Assembly (NCBI GenBank): GCA_964525395.1
Contig: CAZGGU010000020.1
Location: 1-19,629, forward strand
Source of the DNA: 2-01-FULL-39-10-A sp964525395
GTDB lineage: Bacteria > Patescibacteriota > Microgenomatia > Levybacterales > UBA12049
Reading direction: 5' to 3'
DNA: 19,629 nt
The notes below the pieces were generated by a model, which saw only the letters and a program-made list of their open reading frames with translations, searched no databases and was not told the DNA's origin. The stretch's first letter is position 1. Every line of letters begins with the position of its first letter. Shown here piece by piece: positions 7,144-15,539 of this stretch. The translations under genes were made by a program, and so were the position numbers.

Positions 7144-7839
7144 ATGGAATCGGGAAAACTATATATTGTCGCTACACCTATGGGAAATATGGGAGATGTG
7201 ACTTTTCGAGCAATCGAAACATTGAAATCTGTTGATCATATAGCCTGTGAAGATACGAGAAAAACTGGAATTCTTCTCAAAGCTTTAGGTATTGGGCGGA
7301 AAACACAATTAATTTCATATTATGATCAAACTGAAGAAATGCGTATTCCGCAAATTTTGAACCTGCTTATTAATGGTGAGAGTGTTGCTTTGGTTTCCGA
7401 TTCTGGTACGCCGCTAATTTCAGACCCTGGATTTAGATTAGTTCGTGCGGCAAGGGAGGCAAAGCTTGAAGTTGTTTCTATCCCGGGTGCCGTGGCAGGA
7501 ATTGCAGCACTTACTGCTTCAGGACTTCCGACAGACAAATTTACTTTCATAGGTTTTTTACCTCGTAAAGAAGGACATAAAACGACTTTGCTTAAAAAAG
7601 TGAAAACTGCCAACGAAGAACTTGAATCCACAGTGATTATTTATGAAGCACCACATAGACTGATTAAAACGTTAGAAAGTATAAAAGAAGTTTATGGAAA
7701 TATTGATATAACGCTGGCTCGCGAGCTTACTAAGATTTATGAAGAGGTTATAGGTGGGAGTATTGATGAATTATTGGAAAAATATAAAAAAGCAAATCCT
7801 AAAGGAGAATTTGTAATTCTTTTTAATCTTAAAGATTAA
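7144..7839 (+). CDS. rsmI: 16S rRNA (cytidine(1402)-2'-O)-methyltransferase
   Basis: RsmI, a tetrapyrrole-methylase-fold enzyme that uses S-adenosylmethionine to 2'-O-methylate C1402 in the decoding centre of 16S rRNA. 231 aa: the N-terminal catalytic domain is complete (LYIVATPMGNMGDVTFRAIE at 6-25, CEDTRKTG, SDSGTPLISDPGFRLV, the PGAVAGIAAL block, GFLPRKEGHK), while the C-terminal extension of longer homologues is trimmed; some family members are about 280 aa. It stops with TAA at 7837-7839, which overlaps the stop of the convergent enolase gene by two bases (TTAA shared). Identification is firm. Confidence 0.95.
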   Translation: MESGKLYIVATPMGNMGDVTFRAIETLKSVDHIACEDTRKTGILLKALGIGRKTQLISYYDQTEEMRIPQILNLLINGESVALVSDSGTPLISDPGFRLVRAAREAKLEVVSIPGAVAGIAALTASGLPTDKFTFIGFLPRKEGHKTTLLKKVKTANEELESTVIIYEAPHRLIKTLESIKEVYGNIDITLARELTKIYEEVIGGSIDELLEKYKKANPKGEFVILFNLKD

Positions 7840-9092
7840 GTTTGGATTTGAGAATAAATTTCTGAAAGGCGATTATATTTAGCTACTCTTTCACCTCTGG
7901 CTGGTGCACCGAATTTCGCATAATCAGCTCCTATAGCTACTGCGAAATCCGCAATAAAGTCGTCATCAGTATCTCCTGACCGATGAGATGCGATAAGTTT
8001 TAATCCTGCCAAACGCGCAACTTCGACCACCCCGAGCGTTTCTGTGACAGTTCCTGCTTGATTGGGTTTTATGATTATTCCACTTATAGCTTTTCTTTTG
8101 ATAGCTTCTTGCACTCTATTGACGTTGGTGGCGGTAAGATCATCTCCCACGATTAAAGTATTTTTTGAAGTCAGTTGGTTTAACTGTTCCCAGCCCTCCC
8201 AATCATCTTCGCCGAAGGGATCTTCTAAATATAAAAGATTATATGCTTCATTTAAGCCTTCATATACATTCACTAAGTCTTTAGCAGAAATTGAATCTCC
8301 CTTATCCTTTATGCTGTATCCACCGTCAGTTTTAAAATTATTGGCTGAGGCATCAATGCCGAAGAATACTTCATAATTTAGTTTAAATTCACTGGCAGAA
8401 ATAGCTTCCTGGAGCATGACTAGAGCGTCTCTGTTTGTTGCGAAGCTAGGTCCGAAACCTCCTTCATCTCCGATTAATGTTGTTGCGCCTTTGGCTCTTA
8501 AGGTGTCTTTCAAAGAATGATATATCATTGCAGCCATATTTAGAGTTTGTGGATAAGGAATTGAGGAAGCAGGGATGATTAAAAATTCCTGAAAATCCAG
8601 ATTATTTCCTGCATGTTTTCCTCCATTAAGAATGTTATATGCTGGTGTAGGGATCTTAAAAGGTGCACCCTGAATGCTGGTAAAATGGCGCAGGTAAGAA
8701 TAAAGTGGCATATTTAGTGATTTAGCTCCTGCTTTGGCTACTGCTTGAGAAACAGCGAGGATCGCGTTGGCTCCAAGCCGGCTTTTATCCGGTGTGCCAT
8801 CCAGCTCAATCATGGCTCGATCGACTTCATGCTGTTTGACTGGATCCATGCCAGTAATTTTTGGTCCTATGATATTTATGACATTATTTACTGCTTTTAA
8901 GACACCTTGACCATTAAATTCTTGAGGGTTTTCGTCCCTTAAATCTTTTGCTTCATATCCGCTAACTGAGGTACCTGTAGGTGAAGATGATACTGCAAAT
9001 TTTCCATCATCCAGAATTACAGTCGCTTCAACGGTTGGAATTCCTTTCGCATTGAGAATTTGTCTGGCAAAAACTTGCTTAATAGTACTCAT
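7836..9092 (-). CDS. eno: Enolase, with divergent catalytic loop
   Basis: Phosphopyruvate hydratase (2-phosphoglycerate to phosphoenolpyruvate, Mg-dependent), cytoplasmic, 418 aa. Catalytic and metal residues are present: His160, Glu169, Glu210 (GDEGGF), Asp247, Glu290 (YLEDPF), Asp317 (VGDDL), Lys342 (IKPNQAGT), His370-Arg371-Ser372 and Lys393. Two N-terminal motifs deviate: the usual DSRGNPTVE is NAKGIPTVE (13-22 region), and the mobile SGASTG loop is TGTSVSG (39-45), one residue longer though Ser42 is kept; the helper motif ASEF after Asp247 is ASANNF. The gene starts 7 nt after the ppsA stop with no Shine-Dalgarno, so it is surely co-transcribed with ppsA: the two enzymes make and use phosphoenolpyruvate. 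I expect it to be active; loop divergence may be a lineage trait. Confidence 0.95.
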   Translation of the reverse strand: MSTIKQVFARQILNAKGIPTVEATVILDDGKFAVSSSPTGTSVSGYEAKDLRDENPQEFNGQGVLKAVNNVINIIGPKITGMDPVKQHEVDRAMIELDGTPDKSRLGANAILAVSQAVAKAGAKSLNMPLYSYLRHFTSIQGAPFKIPTPAYNILNGGKHAGNNLDFQEFLIIPASSIPYPQTLNMAAMIYHSLKDTLRAKGATTLIGDEGGFGPSFATNRDALVMLQEAISASEFKLNYEVFFGIDASANNFKTDGGYSIKDKGDSISAKDLVNVYEGLNEAYNLLYLEDPFGEDDWEGWEQLNQLTSKNTLIVGDDLTATNVNRVQEAIKRKAISGIIIKPNQAGTVTETLGVVEVARLAGLKLIASHRSGDTDDDFIADFAVAIGADYAKFGAPARGERVAKYNRLSEIYSQIQT

Positions 9093-9099
9093 AATTTTG

Positions 9100-11355
9100 C
9101 TATCTGCTAAATATTTCTTTTTCTTTTATTGAAATTAAATCTCTGGTAGGACCTACTAAATCTGGTGCTACAGAAACGCTGGTCACTCCTGATTTTATCG
9201 CAACATCAAGGATTGTTGTGTAAGAAGCTGCTTGTCCGCAGATGGAGCTCGTTATTTTATTTTTCCCTGCAGTTTTGATTATTTTCTCAAGTGCCCATAA
9301 AACGGCTGGATTTCTTTCATCGAATTCGCTTGTGAGCATAGAATTGTCTCTATCAGTACCTAAAATAAGCATGGTTAAGTCATTAGTGCCTATAGAGATG
9401 CCGTCAATTCCAACAGATATAAATTCTTCTAGTAAAATTACATTACTAGGAATTTCCACCATCATCCAAAGTTTGAAGGTATCAGAGCGGGTAAGCCCTG
9501 CTTGGTTGATAAGCTTTTTCACTTCAGACAGTTCTCTCGGAGTTCTCACAAAGGGAAGCATCAGCCATAGATTTTTAAGTCCCATTTCGTTTCTGACTTG
9601 CTTAATAGCCTCAAGCTCTAGATTGAAAACTTCCGGGTCAGTAATATAGCGAAAAGCGCCTCGATAACCAAGCATGGGATTGGATTCAGTTGGTTCAAAT
9701 TCGCGTCCTCCGACTAAGTTTTTATATTCATTAGATTTAAAATCACTGGCGCGATAAACTACTGGTCGGGGATAGAATGAGCTGCAAAACTTGGAGATAT
9801 TTTCAGCCAAGTGGTTTATGTATTCCTTCTGTCGTCTGTCTTTAATCATTTTCTTCGGATGAGTACCAATACCTGCCATCATAAACTCCGCTCTGAGTAA
9901 GCCCACGCCATCTGCACCAATGAGGGACTCTTTTTCAGCTAGTTCTGGCTCTGCGAGATTCACATAGACTTTTGTAGCTGTTTTTTTAGAGCTAATCTTT
10001 GCAGAAGCTTCTGAATTGGCTTGAATAGTAGAGGTGGATCCAGCCTTGTAAATCTCACCAGTAGATCCATTTACTGTAATGGCCATTCCGTCTTTGAGAA
10101 TATGAGTGGCCTCAGTTGCGCCCACTACAGCTGGAATTCCTATTTCGCGAGAAACAATCGCAGCGTGAGAGGTTCTGCCGCCCGAAGCAGTGACAATAGC
10201 AGAAGCTTTTTTCATTGCGGGAACGAAGTCGGGATTTGTCTCATGTGTTACCAGTATTTCTCCCTGTTTTAACTTATCGATATCTTTTGCGCTCTCTAGA
10301 ATTCTTACATGATTGGTAGCTATTCCAAAGCTTGCGCCATTTCCTTTAAGTATTAATTCGCCGACTTTGGTAGGTTCTTCTTTTTTCTTTGCTGTGGTGG
10401 CAATTGTTGTAATCGGTCTAGTTTGTACTAAATAAACACGTCCTCCAGAGATTGCCCATTCAGAGTCTTGCGGGAAGAAATAATGTTTTTCCAGTTTCAT
10501 GCCGAGTTTATAAAGTTCTATGATTTCTGAGTCTGTAATTTTTTGTTTTTTCTTGGCGAAGAGGGAAACTTTAACGATTTTGTTCTCACTTCCTGATTTC
10601 TTCATGAGTTTATCCTGAGATGAAATTTCTTTAGTTAAGATTTTTCCATCTGCTTTAGAAATTTCATAATGATCCGGTTTAACTTTTCCTTGTACGATCA
10701 TTTCCCCAAGGCCATAAACTGCTTCGATCACGAGTCTTGTTTTGTCGTTGTTTACAGGATTAATCGTAAACATCACACCAGATTTATCGGATTCCACCAT
10801 TTTTTGAATAGGAACTGCAATTCCAATTTTTCTATTATCGAAATGATTTTCGTGGCGATAAAAAATTGCTCGTTCTTCGTAAAGAGATGCCCAGCATTCT
10901 TTAATTTTAAGTATTAAGTTAGATTCTCCTTTCACATTGAGAAATGTTTCTTGCTGTCCAGCAAAAGAAGCTCCAGGAAGGTCTTCTGCAGTAGCGGATG
11001 AGCGAACAGCGACTAGTGCGTCGCTGGTTGAACTTCCTAGTTTTTTATATGCAGTATAAATTTCTTTGACCAGCTCATCTGAAATTCGCCCATTCATGAT
11101 TTCTTTTTGAATAAGATCTGAGACCTGTTTAAGCGAGTGGGGGCTATTTAGATTGAGTGTATTCAGAAGATGTTTTATTTTTATCTCAAGTTTATTTTGA
11201 GCTAGGAACTCATAAAAAGCGTGAGAAGTAACAACAAATCCAGGAGGGACAGGGAAGCCAGCTTGAGTCATTTCTCCCAGGTTAGCTCCTTTGCCGCCGG
11301 CAAGCGCTATATCATTTTTATCAATCTGGTCGAACCAAAGTACGTTTTTGGGCAT
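9100..11355 (-). CDS. ppsA: Phosphoenolpyruvate synthase
   Basis: Pyruvate, water dikinase (ATP + pyruvate + water to phosphoenolpyruvate + AMP + phosphate), a three-domain cytoplasmic enzyme, 751 aa, slightly short of the usual 790. Visible: ATP-grasp N-terminal domain starting VLWFDQIDKNDIALAGGKGANLGEM with the SSATAEDLPGASFAGQQETFLN block (119-140); the swivelling phosphohistidine domain GGRTSHAAIVSREIGIPAVVG with His397; and the C-terminal PEP/pyruvate-binding barrel with MVEIPSNV, SIGTNDLTMLILGTDRDN and the catalytic cysteine in SICGQAAS. It is first in a two-gene operon with eno. A promoter lies within 9-36 nt upstream, directly behind the stop of the isomerase gene. It may run toward gluconeogenesis or, as proposed for some anaerobes, glycolytic ATP formation; the sequence cannot tell. 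Confidence 0.96.
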   Translation of the reverse strand: MPKNVLWFDQIDKNDIALAGGKGANLGEMTQAGFPVPPGFVVTSHAFYEFLAQNKLEIKIKHLLNTLNLNSPHSLKQVSDLIQKEIMNGRISDELVKEIYTAYKKLGSSTSDALVAVRSSATAEDLPGASFAGQQETFLNVKGESNLILKIKECWASLYEERAIFYRHENHFDNRKIGIAVPIQKMVESDKSGVMFTINPVNNDKTRLVIEAVYGLGEMIVQGKVKPDHYEISKADGKILTKEISSQDKLMKKSGSENKIVKVSLFAKKKQKITDSEIIELYKLGMKLEKHYFFPQDSEWAISGGRVYLVQTRPITTIATTAKKKEEPTKVGELILKGNGASFGIATNHVRILESAKDIDKLKQGEILVTHETNPDFVPAMKKASAIVTASGGRTSHAAIVSREIGIPAVVGATEATHILKDGMAITVNGSTGEIYKAGSTSTIQANSEASAKISSKKTATKVYVNLAEPELAEKESLIGADGVGLLRAEFMMAGIGTHPKKMIKDRRQKEYINHLAENISKFCSSFYPRPVVYRASDFKSNEYKNLVGGREFEPTESNPMLGYRGAFRYITDPEVFNLELEAIKQVRNEMGLKNLWLMLPFVRTPRELSEVKKLINQAGLTRSDTFKLWMMVEIPSNVILLEEFISVGIDGISIGTNDLTMLILGTDRDNSMLTSEFDERNPAVLWALEKIIKTAGKNKITSSICGQAASYTTILDVAIKSGVTSVSVAPDLVGPTRDLISIKEKEIFSR

Positions 11356-11362
11356 TACTTAT

Positions 11363-11391
11363 ATTATGTTTATTTTGAATTAATTTGGCAA
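11363..11391 (-). promoter_or_regulatory. Promoter of ppsA-eno, near-leaderless
   Basis: TTGCCA (11391-11386), 17-nt spacer, CATAAT (11368-11363), 7 nt, ATG at 11355. The -35 is the same hexamer as at dedA and begins 3 nt after the stop of the isomerase gene. Confidence 0.65.
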
Positions 11392-11394
11392 GGG

Positions 11395-12423
11395 TTAGGA
11401 GGCTAATATTTTTTTTAATTTTTCTACCATGTCTACTGGCGTAGGGTCTTGTCCATAAGCTAGTGCCAAATAATAAGAAGCCCAGTCAGCAATGGTAATG
11501 GAGAGAAATATTTTGGAAAAAGTGTCAGGACCTTCTAACTCAATTATTTCGGACTCAATTCCTTTTTCTCTAAGTAAATTCGCAGTAGCTTCGTATCTTT
11601 TTAAATTCATGGGATTGTCCTTTAGATCTTGAAGCATGATGATATGAAAGTTGGCTTGGGGATTTGTAAAGCCTACCATTTCATTATGGTTTAATTCAGG
11701 AAAGTAATTCCAGAATGCTGGTGTTTTTGCATTTTCGTTAAATTTAATTTTCCAAACCATCGCTACAGATTTATATAAGTCAGGGGCATATATAATAGGT
11801 GTTTTGCCTTTTACTCTTTCTGATAATTCTCTACCGCGTGTTTCATAAGAATCCATTTCATTTGAAAATTTGTTAGTTGCACTTAAGATTTCTTCGGAAA
11901 CATCTGAGATAAAGCCATGATTGATGAGTAGTTGAATCATAGCTCCGAAGAAATATCCAGTTCCCATTCTTGGTTGATAGTTAGGGTAAGGAATAGGAAG
12001 TTTAACATGAGGGAGCCCAAGCTCCTTAGCTATTTCTTCAATTTTTCCTCCGCTTGAGAAGGTAATAATTGAAAGTCCCTTTTCTTTGGCTTCATTTAAA
12101 GCAGAAATTGATTCTTCTGTATTTCCAGAGTAGGAGGTAATAAGGTTTAACACTGATTTATCTTTGGCTTGAGCAGGCAGTGAATAGTAGCGATTAATAT
12201 TAAAATCAAAAGCTTTTTCTCCGCTGTTAAATAAATCAGCCAAATAAGTTTTAATTAAATCTACCGGGAGAGCAGATCCTCCCATTCCTGAAACATAAAC
12301 TGATTTAAAATCACCGTCAAGTTTTATGTCTTTTGCCAAATCCATTCCTATTTTAAATTGAGTAGGAGTATCGATAATAAATTGTCTGAAGTTGGATGGA
12401 TCTAATTTATGTAGGTCATTCAT
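11395..12423 (-). CDS. Bifunctional phosphoglucose/phosphomannose isomerase
   Basis: SIS-domain sugar isomerase, 342 aa, of the dual-specificity PGI/PMI family first known from archaea; converts glucose-6-phosphate and mannose-6-phosphate to fructose-6-phosphate. Visible: GMGGSALPVD (46-55), the phosphate loop SYSGNTEE (97-104), a second SIS half with VWKIKFNENAKTPAFWNYFPELNHNE (Glu247-248 region holds the catalytic Glu), and a C-terminal helix with ITIADWASYYLALAYGQDPTPVDMVEKLKK, the usual family ending. Its start overlaps the stop of the upstream phosphomannomutase gene by 8 nt, so the two are translationally coupled. The pair connects glucose, mannose and fructose phosphates, presumably feeding nucleotide-sugar synthesis as well as glycolysis. 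Confidence 0.93.
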   Translation of the reverse strand: MNDLHKLDPSNFRQFIIDTPTQFKIGMDLAKDIKLDGDFKSVYVSGMGGSALPVDLIKTYLADLFNSGEKAFDFNINRYYSLPAQAKDKSVLNLITSYSGNTEESISALNEAKEKGLSIITFSSGGKIEEIAKELGLPHVKLPIPYPNYQPRMGTGYFFGAMIQLLINHGFISDVSEEILSATNKFSNEMDSYETRGRELSERVKGKTPIIYAPDLYKSVAMVWKIKFNENAKTPAFWNYFPELNHNEMVGFTNPQANFHIIMLQDLKDNPMNLKRYEATANLLREKGIESEIIELEGPDTFSKIFLSITIADWASYYLALAYGQDPTPVDMVEKLKKILAS

Positions 12424-13807
12424 GTTTCGCTAGTCTTTCAATTTCTGCTTTTACTTCGTCTCTTTTTTCATTCATGGTGGCTTCATCAAATGCTTCAAGA
12501 TTAAATCTTAAAAGAGGTTCTGTATTGGAACTTCTTAAAGAAAATCTCCAATCAGGATAGGTAATGGCTATACCATCCATTTCGCTAATTTCTCCGTCGC
12601 TATATTTCTCTTTAATTGCCTCAATTATTTCTTTTGCATTGGTTACTTCGAAATTATATTCACCTGACTCGAATGATCTTTGGAGTTCTTTGAGAATTTC
12701 AGACAGAGGCTTATTTTCTCTGGTCATTACTTTTAAAACTGCGACGATGGTTGCAACTTGTGATTCAGCATTGCCAGTTGATTTATAGTAAAAGTGACCA
12801 GAAGATTCACCTGCGAAAATTGCGCCAGTTTCGGTCATTTGCTGGGTGATAAAAGCGTGACCAACTTTTGTAATGTCATATTCTCCGCCAAATTCTTCCA
12901 CAATCTTACTTGAACCTAGAACATATCGGATATCAAAAAGAATTTTGGATCCAGGATTCTCTTTTAGTAGTTCACGAGCTATAAGGGCGGTGAGGATAGT
13001 AGCAGTTACTATTTGTCCTTTTTCATCGACTAAATATAGTCTATCACCATCGCCATCTGGAGCTAGTCCTAAGTCAGCGCCAGTTTCTAAAACTTTTGCT
13101 TGTAAGTCTTTAAGATTATCAAAGTTTAAAGGGTCTGGTTGATGAGCTGGGAAGGTTCCATCTAGTTCGAAGTTCATTCTGACTAAATCTCCGGGAATTT
13201 TTTTAAATAGAGCATCAATATATGTACCGCCCATCGCATTTGCGGGATCTGCAACGATTTTAAATTCTTTAATTTCAGGATTTCCAAAGATATTTAATGC
13301 ATTTTCTGCTTCTTCTTCTAAAACACCTGTTTTTTCGGTTACTTTTCCTTCAAATTTTGCATCAAAGGAAAAAGACTCATCAAGTGCCATAGTTTTTACG
13401 TCCTCCATGCCAGTAGATTTTCCAATTTTGAGTAGTCCTTTTGGAGTGTTGATGACGAATTTTAAACCATTATATTCAGGTGGATTATGTGAGGCAGTGA
13501 TTTGAATACCGCAGTCATATCCATAATGAGAAACAGCGAAATAGAATGTGGGAGTTGAGGTTTTCCCAATATCGATAACATCTGCTCCCATTTCTCCCAA
13601 TGCTCTTTTAATCGCAGGGTAGAGAACCGGACCAGAAACACGCATATCATGACTTAAAACTAAAGTCAGTTGCTTATCGGATCCAATTTTTTCTGTGAAG
13701 AATTTAAAGATGGCTTGTGCGATTTTTACTGCTCCTGCTTCGTCGAGTTGGTCAGGATAAATTGCGCGAATGTCATAAGATTTGAAGATGGAAGGCTCGA
13801 TAGTCAT
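12416..13807 (-). CDS. Phosphomannomutase/phosphoglucomutase
   Basis: Alpha-D-phosphohexomutase, 463 aa, interconverting hexose 1- and 6-phosphates. Visible: FKSYDIRAIYP at the N-terminus, the phosphoserine loop TASHNPPEYNG (Ser106), the metal loop DGDGDR (251-256), the sugar-specificity loop GESSGH (333-338; GEMSGH or GESSGH occurs in dual PMM/PGM enzymes), and the phosphate-binding loop RSSNTEP (424-430). All four active-site loops are intact. It starts 12 nt after the holA-like stop without a Shine-Dalgarno and overlaps the next isomerase gene, so it lies mid-operon. It stops with TGA, which shows the standard code is in use. Whether mannose or glucose is preferred is not visible. Confidence 0.94.
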   Translation of the reverse strand: MTIEPSIFKSYDIRAIYPDQLDEAGAVKIAQAIFKFFTEKIGSDKQLTLVLSHDMRVSGPVLYPAIKRALGEMGADVIDIGKTSTPTFYFAVSHYGYDCGIQITASHNPPEYNGLKFVINTPKGLLKIGKSTGMEDVKTMALDESFSFDAKFEGKVTEKTGVLEEEAENALNIFGNPEIKEFKIVADPANAMGGTYIDALFKKIPGDLVRMNFELDGTFPAHQPDPLNFDNLKDLQAKVLETGADLGLAPDGDGDRLYLVDEKGQIVTATILTALIARELLKENPGSKILFDIRYVLGSSKIVEEFGGEYDITKVGHAFITQQMTETGAIFAGESSGHFYYKSTGNAESQVATIVAVLKVMTRENKPLSEILKELQRSFESGEYNFEVTNAKEIIEAIKEKYSDGEISEMDGIAITYPDWRFSLRSSNTEPLLRFNLEAFDEATMNEKRDEVKAEIERLAKHE

Positions 13808-13819
13808 TAGAAATTTATC

Positions 13820-14497
13820 TTATATTTGCAAAAGCAAAATGTCAATATTCTGCGTAAGAGTTAAGTTGCTTTTGCCTGTTTTAGTGTTCTTATCTATTTT
13901 ATAGAGTTCTTTAAAGATGGACTTGATTTTATCCTGACCAAATAATGACGCTTGTCTTTCAAGTTTGGATTTTTGCCATGGAGCAAGTTTTTTTACCTCT
14001 TCAGCGTTGTTTTTAGAATTTGAAGTAAGCCCAAGCATCAATCTAAATTGACGAATAATCATAGAAAAAATTATCTCTGGTTCGGAAGCAGCAAGTGCCT
14101 GGTGAAAAAATGTCACGTTTGTTATGGAATTGGGTCTGATAGAGTCTAAAAAATTCCAGATATTTTGGGGGATTTTAAAATTTTTATTTTCAAATTTAGG
14201 AAAATCCTTGAGACTTCTTACTCCTACGTCTTTTCCCGCCCACAGGAACACCTCTGAGTCAGTAGTGTTTGCTAATATTTCAGATACCTCTGTAATATTT
14301 TTTTGACCTTTTCTAGTAAAAAGATTATCGATAAAAATTCTATTAGTTGTTTGAAAAAGGCCAGATCCGTGGAGAGATTGTTTAAGATTAACCAGATCCA
14401 TATCTTCAGCGTCAAAGAAAATTGAGTCTTCAGTTTTTTGGTCCATGTAATATTTACGGGAAGCTAGAGTGTCTTCGCCGTGGATAAGTGTAATCAT
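13820..14497 (-). CDS. holA: DNA polymerase III delta subunit-like (short)
   Basis: Clamp-loader delta-like protein, 225 aa against about 330 in the usual family. The N-terminus MITLIHGEDTLASRKYYMDQ matches the start of delta domain I ('GeD..l.r'), and the C-terminal half has the typical collar-domain pattern: IIFSMIIRQFRLMLGL, then WQKSKLERQASLFGQDKIKSIFKELYKIDKNTKTG. The middle (about 60-115) is shortened, so part of domains I-II has been lost. The gene overlaps the upstream metallopeptidase gene by ATGA, a tight operon junction. Function is inferred from end motifs and general layout; the gene symbol is given on that basis. Confidence 0.75.
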   Translation of the reverse strand: MITLIHGEDTLASRKYYMDQKTEDSIFFDAEDMDLVNLKQSLHGSGLFQTTNRIFIDNLFTRKGQKNITEVSEILANTTDSEVFLWAGKDVGVRSLKDFPKFENKNFKIPQNIWNFLDSIRPNSITNVTFFHQALAASEPEIIFSMIIRQFRLMLGLTSNSKNNAEEVKKLAPWQKSKLERQASLFGQDKIKSIFKELYKIDKNTKTGKSNLTLTQNIDILLLQI

Positions 14498-14946
14498 TTT
14501 TTTGATAAATACTCCTTTACAAGCTTTCGCGCATCAGCATGCAAATGTCTATTTCTTCCTTTGTGGGGAACTAGGGCTCCGGAAAAATTCTTAGGAATAT
14601 GTAAGAGTTCATGGATAAGTACTTCTTTTTGTTCATCAGCAGGGAGCGGATCATAATATTTGGAAATTACTTCTATTACATAAGCTGGCTCAATTTCCAA
14701 AGCATCCTGAAAAATTTTAGGCATCATCCATGTTCTAGCATACGCTCTAGCTTTACTGCCCTCAGTTCGATAAAAGAAAACACGATCTAAGCGAATATGT
14801 TCAAGCTGGAGGGTGGTAACAATGTCTTCTATATCAGCTTTAACATCAGGTGCATCGCCCCAATCTAGCTTGGTTGCCTTCTTAGTTTTTCGTTTTACAG
14901 TCTTGCGAACTGTAGTAGTTTTAGTTTTTCTTCCAAATAATCCCAT
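14494..14946 (-). CDS. Putative HExxH metallopeptidase
   Basis: 150 aa. A Lys/Arg-rich tail (about 7-26) is followed by a compact domain with the zinc motif HELLH (112-116) in EVLIHELLHIPKNFSG and downstream histidines His134/His136 in RNRHLHADAR, a plausible third ligand. This order and the 'HELLHIP ... HxHAD' pattern resemble the small putative metallopeptidases first noted in phages (PhageMetallopep/DUF-type), but no phage genes are near. No signal peptide: cytoplasmic. It heads or follows ykuK-like in an operon and overlaps holA-like by 4 nt. Substrate unknown. It ends with TGA. Confidence 0.75.
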   Translation of the reverse strand: MGLFGRKTKTTTVRKTVKRKTKKATKLDWGDAPDVKADIEDIVTTLQLEHIRLDRVFFYRTEGSKARAYARTWMMPKIFQDALEIEPAYVIEVISKYYDPLPADEQKEVLIHELLHIPKNFSGALVPHKGRNRHLHADARKLVKEYLSKK

Positions 14947-14954
14947 ATTTTCTT

Positions 14955-14984
14955 ATTGTCTCTTTGTAGTTTGTTATGTGTCAT
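14955..14984 (-). promoter_or_regulatory. Candidate internal promoter before the metallopeptidase gene
   Basis: ATGACA (14984-14979), 18-nt spacer, GACAAT (14960-14955), 8 nt, ATG at 14946. It lies in the 52-nt gap after the ykuK-like stop and would launch a nearly leaderless metallopeptidase-holA-mutase-isomerase transcript. Confidence 0.4.
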
Positions 14985-14998
14985 CCACTATTTGCACG

Positions 14999-15517
14999 TT
15001 AAGTATGTTTATCAGCGACGTAGCTAGCGCCGTAAGCTTCAGGTTTCGTTTTTGCTACATATCCTGACCCTGTAACCATTCCCACCACTTCTTTAATCAT
15101 TTCACGCGTATCTCCGTGCTCTCCCACGTCGATGTGAATTTCTAGATTATAGTCTACGCTTTGATCGAGTGAATCTTTAAGAAGAGGAACGAACATTCCA
15201 GCAAATTCAATCGATTGGAGAGTTTCGGCATAAATTTTTTCTCTGAGGGAGTGAATATTAGAGGTGTTTTTTTTGAGCCAAAAATATTTTCCACCAAAAC
15301 CAACCCTATGTACAAGAATTGCCGTTACTACTTTGATCGTTCTATTTTCAAGTTTTGAACCTGCTATCTCATGGGAATCAGAACCAATCACCATAGAGTA
15401 TTTGGCATGTGGTTTATCTTTTATAAACGCACGAATGGTTTTTAAAACGTCCTCAGTAGTGAGTGTTCCGAGAGTTGTACTTTCAAATTTTAAATTTTCC
15501 GGAGAGAGTATGTCCAT
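14999..15517 (-). CDS. YkuK-family RNase H-like protein
   Basis: 172 aa, matching the YkuK/DUF458 family, predicted to have an RNase H-like fold. Visible: VIGSDSHE (44-50, Asp47), an acidic residue at Glu98 (YAETL), the strand EIHIDVGEHGDTREMIKEVVGMV (126-148, Asp130), and the C-terminal YGASYVADKHT (Asp169). Four acidic residues in this order fit a metal-dependent nuclease centre, and the C-terminus is nearly identical to the family pattern. The biochemical activity has not been firmly established for the family as far as I know. The gene begins 22 nt after the glycoside-hydrolase-like stop, with TATAAT 11 nt upstream of its ATG. Confidence 0.88.
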   Translation of the reverse strand: MDILSPENLKFESTTLGTLTTEDVLKTIRAFIKDKPHAKYSMVIGSDSHEIAGSKLENRTIKVVTAILVHRVGFGGKYFWLKKNTSNIHSLREKIYAETLQSIEFAGMFVPLLKDSLDQSVDYNLEIHIDVGEHGDTREMIKEVVGMVTGSGYVAKTKPEAYGASYVADKHT

Positions 15518-15528
15518 GAGCCTGAGAA

Positions 15529-15534
15529 ATTATA
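15529..15534 (-). promoter_or_regulatory. -10 box of the ykuK-like gene
   Basis: Perfect TATAAT on the minus strand, 11 nt before the ATG at 15517, implying a leader of only 3-5 nt. No convincing -35 at normal spacing. Confidence 0.4.
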
Positions 15535-15539
15535 ACACA

